Assembly: GCA_015680685.1 (NCBI GenBank)
Contig: MNCI01003376.1
Coordinates: 1 to 49,941 of the forward strand
Length of the DNA stretch: 49,941 bases
Direction: 5' to 3'
Source: Gnetum montanum
Lineage: Eukaryota; Streptophyta; Gnetopsida; Gnetales; Gnetaceae
How positions within the stretch are numbered: position 1 is the first letter of the stretch; every line of letters starts with the position of its first letter. The position numbers were made by a program, and so were the translations under genes. Positions 1 to 11,662 of this stretch are shown here, in pieces. Under the pieces are notes generated by a model. The model saw nothing but the letters and a program-made list of their open reading frames with translations, was not told where the DNA came from and made no database searches.

Positions 1-618
1 AAGGTTACATGAGCCCAAAGCATGTACGGTAAGCTAGGACTAGCTGCTCATCGCTCTAGGGTAGAGTATATTTACCTTACTATTATTACTTAGACTTAGG
101 ACTAAATTTTTTTCCGAATTATGTTTATCGCTAGGAGTTATTAGAGCCTAACAACATCAATTATCATATGCCTCACTTTGGACTAAACCATACGTGACAA
201 AGCTACCACTAGTCCAAGTGGGAAGATAGCATCTTGCAATCAATGCTTAACAATCTAGCTATTAAAACTCATCCCATCCACAAAGTTCAACTGGATCATG
301 CATGAACGCTTGTGATTCCAAATTATGTTTATCATTAGGAGTAATCAGGGCCTAACAACATCTAGCCTAGACTAATGAGTGGAATTATGTTTATCAGTAG
401 GAGTAATCAAGGCCTAAAAACATCATTTATCATATGCCTCACTTTGGACTAAACCATACGTGACAAAGCTACCACTAGTCCAAGTGGGAAGATAATATCC
501 TATGATCAATGCTTAACAATCTAGATGCCACAACTTGTCCCATCCATGAAATTCAATTAGATCATGTGTGAATGCTTGTGATTCTTACAGTTGGATGTGG
601 GGTACCTATTGCTCATCA
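1..618 (+). repeat. Right part of an Athila-like LTR (E0)
   Basis: The segment shares blocks with the LTRs of E1 and E2: a GTACGG...AGCTGCTCATCG block near the left edge, the hairpin block with loop AAACCATACGTGACAAAG, a GTTCAACTGGATCATG block, and a terminal GGGGTACCT...CTCATCA. The left end lies outside the window. No good primer-binding site or gag follows position 618, so this is more likely a 3' or solo LTR than a 5' LTR. That choice is an inference. Confidence 0.6.
116..600 (+). repeat. Direct duplication inside the E0 LTR
   Basis: The block starting GAATTATGTTTATC at 116 recurs at 382, an offset of 266 bp. Both copies contain the hairpin block, GGGAAGATA and the GGATCATG block. A short third partial copy of the GAATTATGTTTATC start lies near 318. 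Unequal exchange or slippage between LTR copies would produce this. Confidence 0.65.
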
Positions 619-2240
619 AATGTCCATCTTGTGATGGGAAAATCAAGAATTTTTTTGCTCCACTAGGGTTTCAACAAAGAATGATGAGCCATGATGGTGA
701 TTTCAAATGCTTCAGTGGAAGCAATAGGAATAGCAATCACCTTACTTCCATACAAAGTCTAAGGAATTGAGCTTCTACCACTAAAAATAATTCATGTTGC
801 TGCACTTGAAACGAGTGATTTTGATTCTATACCTATCTTGATATTAAGTAAGGAAGAGGAGGGTTCATGAAATAAGAGTCCTTGGGCTATGTTTTGTTGT
901 GCAAATTGCATGAGGATTTTGTAGAATTCATGACTAATAACTCGGTGTAATTTTGTACATAGAAGAGATTAAATGAACAAGATGAAATTCAAAGCTAGAT
1001 GTAGGCTTCTAAGGCTGAGGGGATTGAAATTTCAAAGCTTACTATGTAGTGCTATGATGAGATTGTGATCTGCTAGGATTTTCTTAAGGTTGTGAGCTTC
1101 ATCGTGGCCCTATTTTACCTTCAAAGACTAGCTGTGGATGGAATATTGGGAAAGAGCAAGAAGGATCATGGAAATCCATAGGAGTAGAAGCAACAATGGC
1201 AGTAGCAATTTGTGCTTTCTCTATTCCTGCAAAGAGCATGTTTCATTCGAATGAGAATCCTACATTAGGAAATCCTAGGCTATACAGATCTGATAACAAT
1301 AATCTATGGGAACATTGTTACTTAACTTTAGTTAACTATTGTTTATCCTTAGTTACAATCATCCTAGGAAGTAAGGATAAGGTCCCATTCATGGATAATG
1401 TTGGTGTTAACATGGCTATCTTCAATTATTATAAAGAAGATTACAATAGGGTTCCACAACCTACAAATAAATCCAAAACACACTCATAACACTCAAACAA
1501 TGCTATAAAGCAAGAGGCTTTACAACTACACAATGGCTATTCTCAATGCAAGTTACAACCTATAGAGAGTCTCTTCCACATCCAGGGATTGAGATCTCAA
1601 CTCACAAGCACACAAGAGATACAAACACAAGCCAAAAATAGACACACTCTTAAACTCTTTCATGCATATTCTCTTACCTTGAGCTCTTATCTCATAACAT
1701 CTTCATGACATTTCATGGTCTCACTCTCCTCTTTATATAAGCATGAAACAAATCAATATTTATTGATAAAGAGAAGATAAGACATATAGAAATATTTCCT
1801 CAACTCATGTTAAGAATATTTAGTTGTTTCCATCATTTCCCATCTTCTCTTGGTTGTTTTTAGAATTTTAACATCAATTTTAGAAGTTTCCCCACCTTCT
1901 TGGGTCGTCTCTAGCCTTTTTGGGTTGTCTCACTAAAAACCTAAACATGCAAGTAGGACATCTCACATTGGCCTCAGTAATATTCACTAGAGTTGGGATG
2001 TCTTGGCATTTTCTAAGATGTCTTACACTCAACTAAGATGTTTCACATTCTTATTAAATGTCTCACCCTCGATGATTGTCAAACATCCTAGACATCTCCT
2101 AAAGTTCCCAGAAATCTCCACGAAGAACCCAGATCTTAGACAAAACATCTCTTTGACCTCCAAGACGTCTCCACAAGGCCTAAAACTTATAAAAACCTCA
2201 TGTAGGAAAGATGACAAGGGAATCAAAAGAGTTTTTTCTA
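619..2240. other. Unassigned AT-rich sequence
   Basis: No gene is recognised here. A 97-codon plus-strand ORF at 1196-1489 has no recognisable motif and its neighbourhood is full of stops. The minus strand has a TATATAAAGAGGAG-like box near 1725-1738, and degenerate GATGTCTCAC-like repeats lie at about 1950-2110, so this may be a decayed LTR or element end. Its right edge abuts the truncated E4 gag. Confidence 0.3.
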
Positions 2241-2249
2241 CACCATTTT

Positions 2250-3606
2250 ATTCACATGTATGGGGTTTATAATAGGGATATTGCTCATTCAGTGATGGCA
2301 TCTCCCACAACTGTGGGTTTTGCCATTATTGTTGATAATAGTCTTGAGGTTGAGAAGGAGTCCCACTTGGATGTTATTATTGGTTGTAGAAATGTTTATA
2401 ATTTCCTTGTGCATAAGGAAATCTCCTAGGCATATGCTTTTCCACAAACTTGGAATTCAAAGTGAAAATTCCATACCTTTGTAGATGTAACATAACTTGG
2501 CAAGAGCCCTTTGGATGTAGATATTGATAAATGTTACATTCATCATCCTTCTTTAAGTTTAAGTCTGTAACCTCTTTCACTATTGCATGTTTCCTGTTTT
2601 AACAATAAGTGTCTATAGCTATTTCCTTATTCCCTTTTCTCTTCTCATCTTGGTCTATTGATTCTACCTACACTGTCATTTCTTCCATGATTTTCAAGTT
2701 GGCTATAACTTTTTCATTTACCAATTTCCACATCTTATTTACCCTTTCCCCAATCTTAATGATAGACATGTGTATTATCAAGGTTTTGTGTAAAATCATT
2801 TCATCAAGAGCTACCTCTTCTTCCTAATTAAAAATATGGACCTCCTTCTTAGGAAGAGTTAGATCTTAGTTATATTTCTCCATGCTCTCACTTTTTCATA
2901 ACTCTCCTTCTTCATTTGCTACTTATTTAATTAGCCTTTGTATCCGATGGGCTTTCAAGTTTGTTAATATTCATTGGGCATAGATCCCAAGGGTCTTCCT
3001 TATTTTGTTATGAAGCCTATTTTTGATGTGGTGAGATTACTCTTGTTAAGAAAATCCATGACCTAGGCATCTCTGTAGTAGAGAGTAGTATTTGCAGAAG
3101 GTTTCATCAAGGGATTCATGGTTCTCTTGCTTCCACCCTTAGATTTGTTTTCTTAAATTAGACACTCTTGAATGGGTTTGTTATTTCTCGGTGAAGGGCT
3201 CAATAATTATGGACCACTAGTGGATTAAATATGGTTCCAATGATCTATACCAACTTTCAACTTCTTTTGTTAGCATCTTAGAAAAGATCCTAAGCTTTTA
3301 CCACTTACTTCTAATATTTTATGAGGCACAGATATAATGGAAGGTTTGTAAATGATGTTGGGGATTAGAATTGTAGCCTCCATTAATTTTAGGAATGTTA
3401 TTCATATCAAGCCATTTGATGTGACTTTCCTTTTGATGCCTATGGGGTATTCTAACTATCTCCTTAATCTATATCATACATCTATTAGCCAACAAGGTTT
3501 CATCATCATCAAACATCTTGTAGTCATAATCTTTATTTCTATTTGTTTAATTATGATGGTCTCATCTATGCTCCTTTTGGTACCTTGTATCTTATCTTTG
3601 ATCTCT
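2250..3606 (-). pseudogene. gag: E4 gag, core and C-terminal part
   Basis: Minus-strand translation gives a gag core at about 3530-2970 closely matching E2 gag: EIVRIPHRHQKES, then LDMNNIPKINGGYNSNPQHH, then LTKEVESWYRSLEP. Next come the zinc-knuckle relic (CNIYQYLHPKGSC, about 2535) and a Pro/Gln-rich tail ending near 2250. Several in-frame stops and frame changes show that it is dead. Removing E1 and one target duplicate joins this part in frame to the N-terminal part at 10243-9853. The structural gag protein would form the cytoplasmic particle. Similarity to E2 gag is seen directly; the assignment to Athila-like is from the family pattern. Confidence 0.75.
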
Positions 3607-3611
3607 ATTTC

Positions 3612-4536
3612 TGATGAGTCATGGTTTGTCAAGTCCTATTATTGGGCCCCTATTATTGGACCCCTAATATCAAGTACAAGATACCAGGTCTAATGGGTCC
3701 CGATATTGGACCCCCGTTATCGGGTACGCGATATCGTGACCTCATAAGTGATATCGAGTACACAATATCGTGGTTCTTGTGTCAGCCTATGAATACACAT
3801 GTAGGCACATGGGAAGAGTTAGTTAGAAATTAGTATTAGAGCAGGATCTTTTTGTCATTTTTCCTCTCAACCCTCTCTCCCAATGCATGCCAGCAGTGTG
3901 GTGATTGTAATTGTACAGCATCATTTATTCAAGTGTGACGTACTTGGACATGCACATGACCAAAAATAAAGATCGAGATTACTTCATCATTGCAACATTC
4001 ACTTAGTTTAAATTACTTAATTAATTATTGTTTTTGTAGTTAATATCTCGTCACCCTAAACTCCTTAAACACGAAATGAGTACAACTTAATCATGAGCAT
4101 TTAAGTGTGACTACTTGGTAACCCAGTAGCGTACTTAGGATCTGTGCTTGGTAATCCCAGTAGTAGTCATGCACGAGGTCCAAGATGTGTACGGATGACT
4201 AAGGAATGGATGATCATTGCACTTAGGCTAGCTTAGATTTTCTCTTCCTATCTCCTATTAGTTTAGATTCTCTCTCCATTTTCCTCTTAGCTTAATTAAA
4301 GATATTTTCCATTGCCTCTAGGAGTAGCACTAGGTTAGAAACCGCATCATACACCTCACTCTAGACTAAACCATATGTGACAAAGAAAATACTAGTCCAG
4401 GTGGGAAGACAGCGAACTACGATCAACGAGTAACTATCTAGATACCGCAACTAGCCTGTCTGCAGAGTTCGACCGGATCGTGTGTGAAATGCTCGTATTC
4501 GTATGGTTGAGTGTAGGGGTACCTCACCACTCATCA
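3612..4536 (+). repeat. E1 5' LTR
   Basis: It begins TGATGAGT and ends ACTCATCA, forming 8-bp terminal inverted repeats. U3 carries several GATATC/ATATCG motifs. The TATA position is degraded to TATGAATA (near 3788), whereas the 3' LTR keeps TATAAATA. A conserved stem-loop lies at 4357-4403. Confidence 0.85.
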
Positions 4537-4537
4537 T

Positions 4538-4555
4538 TGGCATCATTGTCAAGGA
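4538..4555 (+). promoter_or_regulatory. E1 primer-binding site, tRNA-Asp type, decayed
   Basis: TGGCATCATTGTCAAGGA lies 1 nt after the LTR. It is a mutated form of the Athila-type site TGGCGCCGTTGCCGGGGA, which is complementary to the 3' end of tRNA-Asp. The mismatches are mostly transitions. Confidence 0.7.
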
Positions 4556-4665
4556 TGGTGCTAGTTATTTATACTAGTTACATCATACAAAATGGTTTTA
4601 ACAAGTATTAACGATATATCCTTCAGAAAGAATAATTGTAATAAATCACACACAATTTTACAACG

Positions 4666-6819
4666 ATGTCTCTTTCACAAGACAGTGATAATGCAACATC
4701 TAGCGAGGCAATTCATTGGAGAACCAATGAAGAAGTTTGGAGTACTCAATCTTATGCAGGAGCTTTATATGTTCATAGAAACCCCAACGATACTCAAGAA
4801 CTTTTATCATCCAACTTAGACATCCCTAATGAAGATGGGGCATCCCATGGAATGAGGGGGTCCATAAGGCCTAGGACCTTCTTAGTAGTTAACAAGGATT
4901 TATCCATGGATGATTAGGATACCTACAAAAGTCATGACGAGTCTTCTAGTTCTTCCTCTTTAACGTCAGGTCGTGACATGGATGACCATCTTTTAAGGGT
5001 TCGGCATAGAAATAAAAATCAGGCCCATGGGCAAAGTCAAAAACGCCAACATGAACAAAGACAACATCATCCTAACTTGCAAACTCATAACCTACCTAGT
5101 GACGATGAACCCCTGCTAGCCACTAAGAGCCTAATGCATATACAAGAGGTTGTACAAATAACCTGCAGGCATTGTAAGGAAAGTCGTCTACCCATGCTTG
5201 ATTTAAATAACTTTCCCAAATCTTTAGGAGGCTATGATTTAGATCCACAACAACCTCTACAAGCCTTCCATGATGCCTATGTATGGAAAAATATCAATAA
5301 TGAATGACAAAAACTTAAGCTCTTTCTTGTGACACTTGTTGGCCAAGCAAAAGGATGGTATAGGTCCCTAAAACCCAAATCAATTCAATGTTGGCCAACA
5401 ATGGTAGAACTCTTCAATAAAACATATCAAACCTATGCAAGAGTGTTAACCTTAAGGAGACAAATCCAAGAGTTGAAACAAGTGCAACATGAACCCTTAG
5501 ACATGGCCTTAGAAAGATATTATGCATTATTAAACAATTGCCTAAGCCATGGGTTCTCCGAGAAAAGGCTAATGTACCATATCATAGATGGGCTCTGTAA
5601 TGAAACAAGAGAGACTCTAGGGATGTATGCCCAAGGTCAACTATGCGAGCTATGAACCCATCAAATCCAAGAGCTTATTAAGTACGTAGCAAAAGAAGAA
5701 GGAGAAATGGCTAGATGGGAGAATGTTAAAAAATCTCAATAGGCCCAAAACCTTAAATCAACAAGGGCCCATGATAATGAAGAGAAGAAATCAACTCACC
5801 CCAAGGAGGTGGAACCATCTTTGCCAACACTACAATCATTGGATGAAATTGAGGTAAAGATCAATAAGATGATGGAATGGATGCATAAAAAATGCTGAGA
5901 ATATGCCAAAATTATTAGAGGTAGAGTTATGACAAACCACGAAACAAGACACAACATCTTTAGACAATCATAAAGAAGGGTTCAAGAGAATAAGAACTCA
6001 ACTATTAATCATATGTATCAATGCAACATTTTCCTGTACGATCACTCCAAGGGTCAATGCCCAATCTTGTCACATTTACATAACCATTGGGGAAGAATTT
6101 TACATCCATAGTTTGTACAAAAATACTGTGTTTGATCATAGTGGTAGCAATCCTAGTTGTGGGGGAGGACACCCTCAAACTAGTCATACCCTTCATACCA
6201 TCCGAACCCAAGTGCTTATCAAGTCCAACATCCTGTTTCCCCAACTAGGTCAACATATTCTATCTCACTACATTATTATCATTCTCCTAAATACTATCAA
6301 CCCATATCCTTTCCAACAGGACCACCACCTTGGGTACCTTACACTCCTTCTCAATTTCAATATTCTCATCCTTCACCTCCTTTCACATCCCCACCACTTG
6401 TACCAAAAGGGTTTGCACCAAAGCATCAACCCATGAATGTTACTTGTGCTTCTATTGTCAACAGTAGTGGAAACCCTTTACAACATCAAAGGCATCCCTT
6501 CTTTAGACATGACCATAAGAAGGGACAACACAATTCTAAGCCCACTACATCATCTAGCTTAGCACAAGTCCAACACTATGGTGCACCTTCCTCTTCTAAA
6601 CCAACGCCTCATGTTACCTTAGCAAGGCCACTAATCAAAACTCCAACAACTATGGGTCCCAATGAATATCACCATGTAGGGAGACATGTTGATCCTTGCA
6701 TACCATCTTACGGTCACAAGTACCATAGTGCATCAACTCCTTATAAATTAACCACATCTTATAACTTGCCCCACTATGTCAACTCTAATCAAGTGTGTAA
6801 ACCCCAATGGGGAGTATGA
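4666..6819 (+). pseudogene. gag: E1 gag
   Basis: One reading frame of 718 codons runs from ATG 4666 to 6819, interrupted by in-frame stops, among them 4915, 5305 (TGA where E2 has Trp), 5653 (TGA where E2 has Arg) and about 5740. The N-terminal part is acidic and Ser-rich. The gag core at about 5180-5650 shares LDLNNFPKSLGGYDLDPQQ and the pattern LKLF...WY.SL...NK.YQ...LR.QIQ with E2. A decayed zinc knuckle (CNIFLYDHSKGQC) starts at 6022, followed by a Pro/Tyr/Ser-rich tail. This would be the structural particle protein. The copy cannot make a full product, but the frame is unusually well preserved for such an old insertion. Confidence 0.8.
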
Positions 6820-6822
6820 TTG

Positions 6823-8326
6823 AGTCCCAATATTTTCAACATGCAAGGATCCCAACCTTACATTTATTAATTCTAGCCATGCTCAACTGTTTAGTTATGG
6901 GGGATACCCCCCATTCTAACAACAAGAAAAATTAATAAATGTTTTTCATTTGCTTTAATTTTACAATTTTTTATTTTTCAGTTTTTCATCTTTCAATTTA
7001 TTGTTTTACCTTTTTTTTATTTCATCTTTTTATGAGTAATCACGTCTATAAATAAAACAATCATGTGACTCATTGGTTGAGGTGTTATTCTATGCTATCA
7101 AGTCTCACGTGACTATTTATTTGGACAATGAGTCCACAACATCCACTCCCTCATTCTATTAATAAGAGGTTCTACTCTGGGTACAATGATACTCTTAATA
7201 TCATTGAAACTTAAAAGTAATTTTGTGCTCATTATGCCCAGAGTGAAGAAGGATGGACCAAGAGGGAATGATTAGGGTGTGACATCAAGGGGACTTGTGG
7301 ATTCTCTTTGCTGACATCTATGAGAGTTACCATGCAACTCGATTGTACTAAGATCCTTGTAGATCTAATGAAAAATGGGAGTAAGAGTAATCAAAAGGCA
7401 CTCAACCAGAAAAAATAATGCTATTTTAGGGGGTCCCACTGGAAAGACATGCACCCATGCCTAAAGGTAGGTGGCTTCTCTGGATTAAGCACTAAAAAAA
7501 AGAGTGTGTGTGCCAAAGCAGCCACACAAAAAGAACAAATGAAAAAAACATGTGTGCTACAAAGCAAAAATCACTCCTCCCTTGAACGAAATGCCAAGTG
7601 ATCGTACTCCTTGTTGTCATGATGCTCTTATAGTTGTCCATCATGGGATGAAAAAATGTGATGTCATTGATCGAAGGAATGGACTTAGTCTTGATTTTGG
7701 AGTAACATGCGAATGACACATTAATCACATCCTACACTCGAGATTCGTTATGCCCGGGGTCAGTTACCTCATGTCCCAATCTCTGCAATCCCTTCTAAAA
7801 TTCACCTCACCTCGCTGTTCGTGTAGTCATGACTCGTGACTTGGGTAGCACGGGATTCATACCCCATCATAGTAGTATTTAACATGTGTGTGTTCTGTTA
7901 CATTGGTGTAGATTACATTTAACCCTTCTAGTGCTTACAAACATTTTAAGGTGTGGTTACGTAAGGGCATTATAGGTAGGAACCTACTTTGGGGAGTACC
8001 CACTTGCATGACTTTTGTGATTTGTACTTGTTGCACACCACCACATCATTTTGTGCCCTCCGAGTACTTCATTATCAAATCTATTCTTTCCCTTATCATC
8101 ATTTTATCAAACATTCCTCAAAACCATTACATGTCCCTTAATGTGTCACCTAAACAAACCAGGTCTAACATTAAACTTTTAGGGCAACTCCCTTGAAAAA
8201 AAATTTCTAATTCTAAAATCACACTAAGCAAAGAATTCAACAATTACTAAAGGCAACAAGTAAGGTATGAAATAATTTAACTTCTTTCAATAACCTTACC
8301 AATAATTTATCTGTGTGTGATTATAG
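6823..8326 (+). other. E1 3' noncoding region
   Basis: A T-rich stretch (about 6940-7030) is followed by blocks shared with the post-pol region of E2: GTGACATCAAGGGGACTTG near 7278 matches a block at about 41041, and CCTACTTTGGGGAG near 7984 matches one at about 41723. This shows that E1 joins gag directly to sequence that follows pol in E2. No pol motif was seen. Confidence 0.6.
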
Positions 8327-8764
8327 ATGACCCCTAAAAGAGGACAACAAGGAGGACCTTCTCAAGGTGCAACTGAATGGCCAGGGGGAAGCAAAGGCCA
8401 AGGACCTCATGCCGAACATGCAGAGTAGGAGGCGCAATCATTCAGCATCCATCAAAAAACTCCTGTTACTGCACAATCTATCCAAGCAAAATGTGGAGAG
8501 GTCAGGGCCCGAGTCTATGAAGAGGAATGGCAGCTATTTGCAGCATGACATGTCAAGGGCAATCAAGTGTTCTTGTAGCTACCGTGTCCATGGAAAGTGC
8601 CAACTTCATCAAACATTGGAACATCAGCATGGATAGCTCATAATCTGTGGATAGAAGAGGAGAAACTTCAGGCACTTCTTCAACAATATCAATCTCAGAA
8701 GCCTGGAGCACAAGACAAAGGACAGGCACCCATGGAGGAGTCACTGCCACTAGGAACCACATGA
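8327..8764 (+). pseudogene. Small 3' ORF of E1, function unknown
   Basis: One frame of about 145 codons runs from ATG 8327 to TGA 8762-8764, interrupted by three stops (8426 TAG, 8546 TGA and a TAG about 25 nt further). The N-terminus is Gly/Gln/Lys-rich (MTPKRGQQGGPSQG). The middle contains YEEEWQLF. The C-terminus is Gln/Glu-rich and probably helical (IEEEKLQALLQQYQSQKPG). It ends about 170 bp before the polypurine tract. Athila elements often carry an env-like ORF in this place, but no signal peptide or membrane segment is visible, so it is not called env. Positional counterparts in E2 are weak. Confidence 0.4.
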
Positions 8765-8929
8765 GTTCCAATAAATTTTGTAATTTTTGTGTCTGTGTCT
8801 AAATTTTATTTAATTCTCCACTACAGCATGAATAAATTCCTAGTCAGTCAATAATCCCATACCTATCCACTGTGTAATCAAGTGGACTTGTTCCTCACTT
8901 TCTTTGACTTGAGGACGAGTTGTTATTTA

Positions 8930-8941
8930 GTCATGGGGGTA
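8930..8941 (+). promoter_or_regulatory. E1 polypurine tract
   Basis: GTCATGGGGGTA abuts the 3' LTR start (TGATGAG). E2 has GTCATGAGGGTA in the same place. It is the plus-strand primer for reverse transcription. Confidence 0.7.
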
Positions 8942-9847
8942 TGATGAGTCATGGTCTATCAAGTCCTATTATCAGACCCCTGTTATCGAATCCCTGATAT
9001 CAGGTACAAGATACCAAGTCTGATGGGTCCCAATATCGAACCCCTATTATCGGATACGCGATATCGAGTACACAATATCATGGTTCCTGTGTCGGCCTAT
9101 AAATACACATGCAGGCACACAGGAAGAGTCTGTTAGAAATTAGTATTAGAGTAGGATCTTTTTGTCATTTTTTCCTCTCAACCCTCTCTCCCAGTACATG
9201 CCCACAATGTGGTGATTGTAATTGTATGGCATCATTTATTCGAGTGTGACGTACTTGGACATGCACATGACTGGAAATAAAGATCAAGATTACTTCATCA
9301 TTGTAGCATTTACTTAGTTTAAATTACTTAATTAATTATTATTTTCATAGTTAATATCTCTTCACCCTAAACTCCTTAAACGCAAAATAAGTACAACATA
9401 ATCACTAGCATTTAAGTGTGACTATTTGGTAACCCAGTAGTATACCTAGGCTCTACGCTAGGTAATCCCAGTAGTAGTCGTGCACAAGGTCCAAGATGTG
9501 CACAGATGATTAAGGAATGGATGCTCATCACACTTAGGCTAGCTTAGATTCTCTCTCCCTATATCCTATTAGTTTAGATTCTCTCTCCCTTTTCCTCTTA
9601 GCTTAATTAAAGATATTTTCCATTGCCACTAGGAGCAGCACTAGGTTAAAAACCATATCATACACCTCATTCTAGACTAAACCATACGTGACAAAGCAAA
9701 TACTAGTTCAAGTGGGAAGATAGCAAACTGTGATCAACGAGTAACTATCTAGATACCACGACTAGCCCATCTGCGGAGTTCAATCAGATCATGCATGAAA
9801 CACTCGTATACATATGGTTGAGTGTAGAGGTACCTCACCACTCACTA
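8942..9847 (+). repeat. E1 3' LTR
   Basis: It is collinear with 3612-4536, with an intact TATAAATA near 9096 and one 22-bp deletion in U3 relative to the 5' LTR. The last bases read CACTCACTA rather than CACTCATCA, so the outer end is mutated. Confidence 0.85.
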
Positions 9848-9852
9848 ATTTA

Positions 9853-10243
9853 TATCTTCATCTTGATCCCTTAGTGGAGTTCTCTCCTCTTACCTACATT
9901 CATCTTAGTTAAAACTAGACAGTGAAGATGAAGAAGAAGATGGTGAACTCGGAGAACTACCATGGCTTATGTATCTCGTCCTATGGTCCCTTGGTTCATC
10001 TCTTCTAGTTTTGTTGGAGGTTCTAGGTCTTAAGGCCCTTTTTATTCTAGTACTTATTCTATCCCCTCTAGGATTATCTACAATAATTGAACATAGTCTT
10101 TGAGTGTAGTAAGGGTTAAAATGGACATATGAGACCTTTGCATGTAATTGCTTACTTCAGTTCTCTTCAATATAGATCCTATCATTATTCCTACTAGTGT
10201 TCTCATTATGTGATGGACCATCGACCCTATGTGAAGAAGACAT
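9853..10243 (-). pseudogene. gag: E4 gag, N-terminal part
   Basis: Minus-strand ATG at 10243 starts MSSSHRVDGPSHNENTSRNN, followed by a basic stretch (RALRPRTSNKTRRDEPR) and a Ser-rich stretch, the same order as in E1 and E2 gag. It has stops (for example after IYIEEN and after LSSFN). The frame continues across the E1 insertion into 3606 and downward once one target duplicate is removed. Confidence 0.65.
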
Positions 10244-10339
10244 GTTTCAGTTAATAATATGTGTAACTTAAAATATTAATATTTTCTAAAAGATAACAAT
10301 GATCATTTATAATATAACTAATCTAGATCACTAGCACCA

Positions 10340-10357
10340 TCCTCGACAACGGCACCA
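10340..10357 (-). promoter_or_regulatory. E4 primer-binding site, tRNA-Asp type
   Basis: The minus-strand sequence TGGTGCCGTTGTCGAGGA immediately follows the LTR end ACTCATCA. It differs from the tRNA-Asp complement TGGCGCCGTTGCCGGGGA at three positions. Confidence 0.8.
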
Positions 10358-10358
10358 A

Positions 10359-11250
10359 TGATGAGTAGTGATAGTCTCCTATGCCCAACCAAACACATCA
10401 TAAGCATTCACATGCAATCCATTTAAATTCCATAGATGAGACTAGTGTGGTATCTAGATCATTAAACATTAATTGTAGGTCAGTGTCTTCCCACTTGGAC
10501 TAGTGGTAGCTCTATCATGTATGGTTTACTCCAAAGTGAGACATATGATTATTGATGTTGTTGGGGCCTTGAACTAAAGTAAATAATAACATAGCAATTA
10601 ATTATTTAATATAATTAATAACAAGAAGATAAATCCTAAGATAGCCTAAGGGCAATAAGTATCCATTCTCAGCTTGCTATAAACATCTTGAACTCACATA
10701 CTCATTGCTAAGATTACTAACTGTTACGTTACTAGGCAAACCAAGTAATAACACTGTTGGGATTACCAAGTGAATATGTATTTATGCTCAAAACTAGTTG
10801 TGCTCATTCCATCAATTGATTAATGTGCATTAAAATGTAAATATTAACTAAGTACATAGAAAGTAAATTACATTGAAAAAAAATCTATTCTATGTCAAAG
10901 TGGTGCAATGAATATGAATCAATCTTGATGTTATGGAACGTATCTAAGTACAATGCTACTTGAATAAGATAGTGTACAATTGACTCAAATCTACGTTGGC
11001 TTACAGAAAAAAAAACTACAAGAGTTTGGCTACACCACTAACCAAAATGGTGGTAAATACGCAATGGATGCTCACATATTTATAGACAAATATGGAGAGG
11101 ATATGTCAACAAGGCTATGTCAATGCATATGCATGGACACAACTACGATATAGTAGATGCAATGTAGCATCTAACTGAGATGCATTGATGAGGATATGTT
11201 GATGTAGATGCAATGTAACATTTGTGATATCGTATACTGATTAACTTGAT
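10359..11250 (-). repeat. E4 5' LTR
   Basis: The LTR end (plus-strand TGATGAGTAGTG at 10359) is clear. The stem-loop block with loop AAACCATACATGATAGAG is at about 10490-10550 and a TATAAATA box is near 11080, all on the minus strand. The U3 start cannot be fixed; the right limit is approximate (11110-11360). The promoter would read leftward into E4 gag. Confidence 0.65.
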
Positions 11251-11662
11251 AAAAGATGCTTTATGTTTGTAGTTAATGCAACGACCAAGCAAAGAAAACC
11301 TTCATGATTGTAGTTAATCTAAATTTGTTGCTCTTCTTTGGCCATTGGACAATGCAATTTTTCTCATAATGTCTTTTCATTGATACACCCAATCAAATCT
11401 TGATTTTCTATAAACCAAAAAATGTCTTCCACAACAAGTAATTGCTCTGAAATAAAATTTGCAATATTTAAACTCAAGAGGTAGGGATAAGGAGAGGATT
11501 TTGTAATCATAGCTCTGATGCTATAAAGAATCTTAGAAAGAACAGATACAAATTCAGAATAGAATGGTACACTGCTCACTCTCACCGGGAACGAGAGCAT
11601 GTGAAGTGACAATTTTATGGGGCGTATACTGTGAGGTGAGGTGGCGTGACCATGTCCTGCGT

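Larger units (their letters stand above)
3612..9847 (+). mobile_element. E1: non-autonomous Athila-like LTR retrotransposon without pol
   Basis: Two LTRs (3612-4536 and 8942-9847) begin TGATGAGTCATGG. Between them are a primer-binding site, a single-frame gag relic, a 1.5-kb noncoding stretch, a small ORF and a polypurine tract. No protease, RT, RNase H or integrase is present. The flanks are ATTTC (3607-3611) and ATTTA (9848-9852), an imperfect 5-bp target duplication (4 of 5). The LTRs differ at roughly one in ten positions plus a 22-bp indel by eye, so the insertion is old. It sits in the gag of E4 in the opposite orientation. Confidence 0.85.
2250..11250 (-). mobile_element. E4: truncated Athila-like element, split by E1
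   Basis: Read on the minus strand, the order is LTR (about 11250 to 10359), primer-binding site (10357-10340), gag start (10243), the E1 insertion (9847-3612), then gag core and C-terminus to about 2250. No pol follows, because the sequence changes character at about 2240. It is the oldest element of this cluster, since E1 is inserted in its gag. Confidence 0.75.

Noticed and set aside
1196-1489. 97-codon plus-strand frame
   Set aside because: No recognisable domain, and stops surround it in all directions. Mentioned only as part of the unassigned stretch.
7492-7728. 78-codon minus-strand frame in the E1 3' region
   Set aside because: Low-complexity, hydrophobic by base composition, with no counterpart in the equivalent region of E2.
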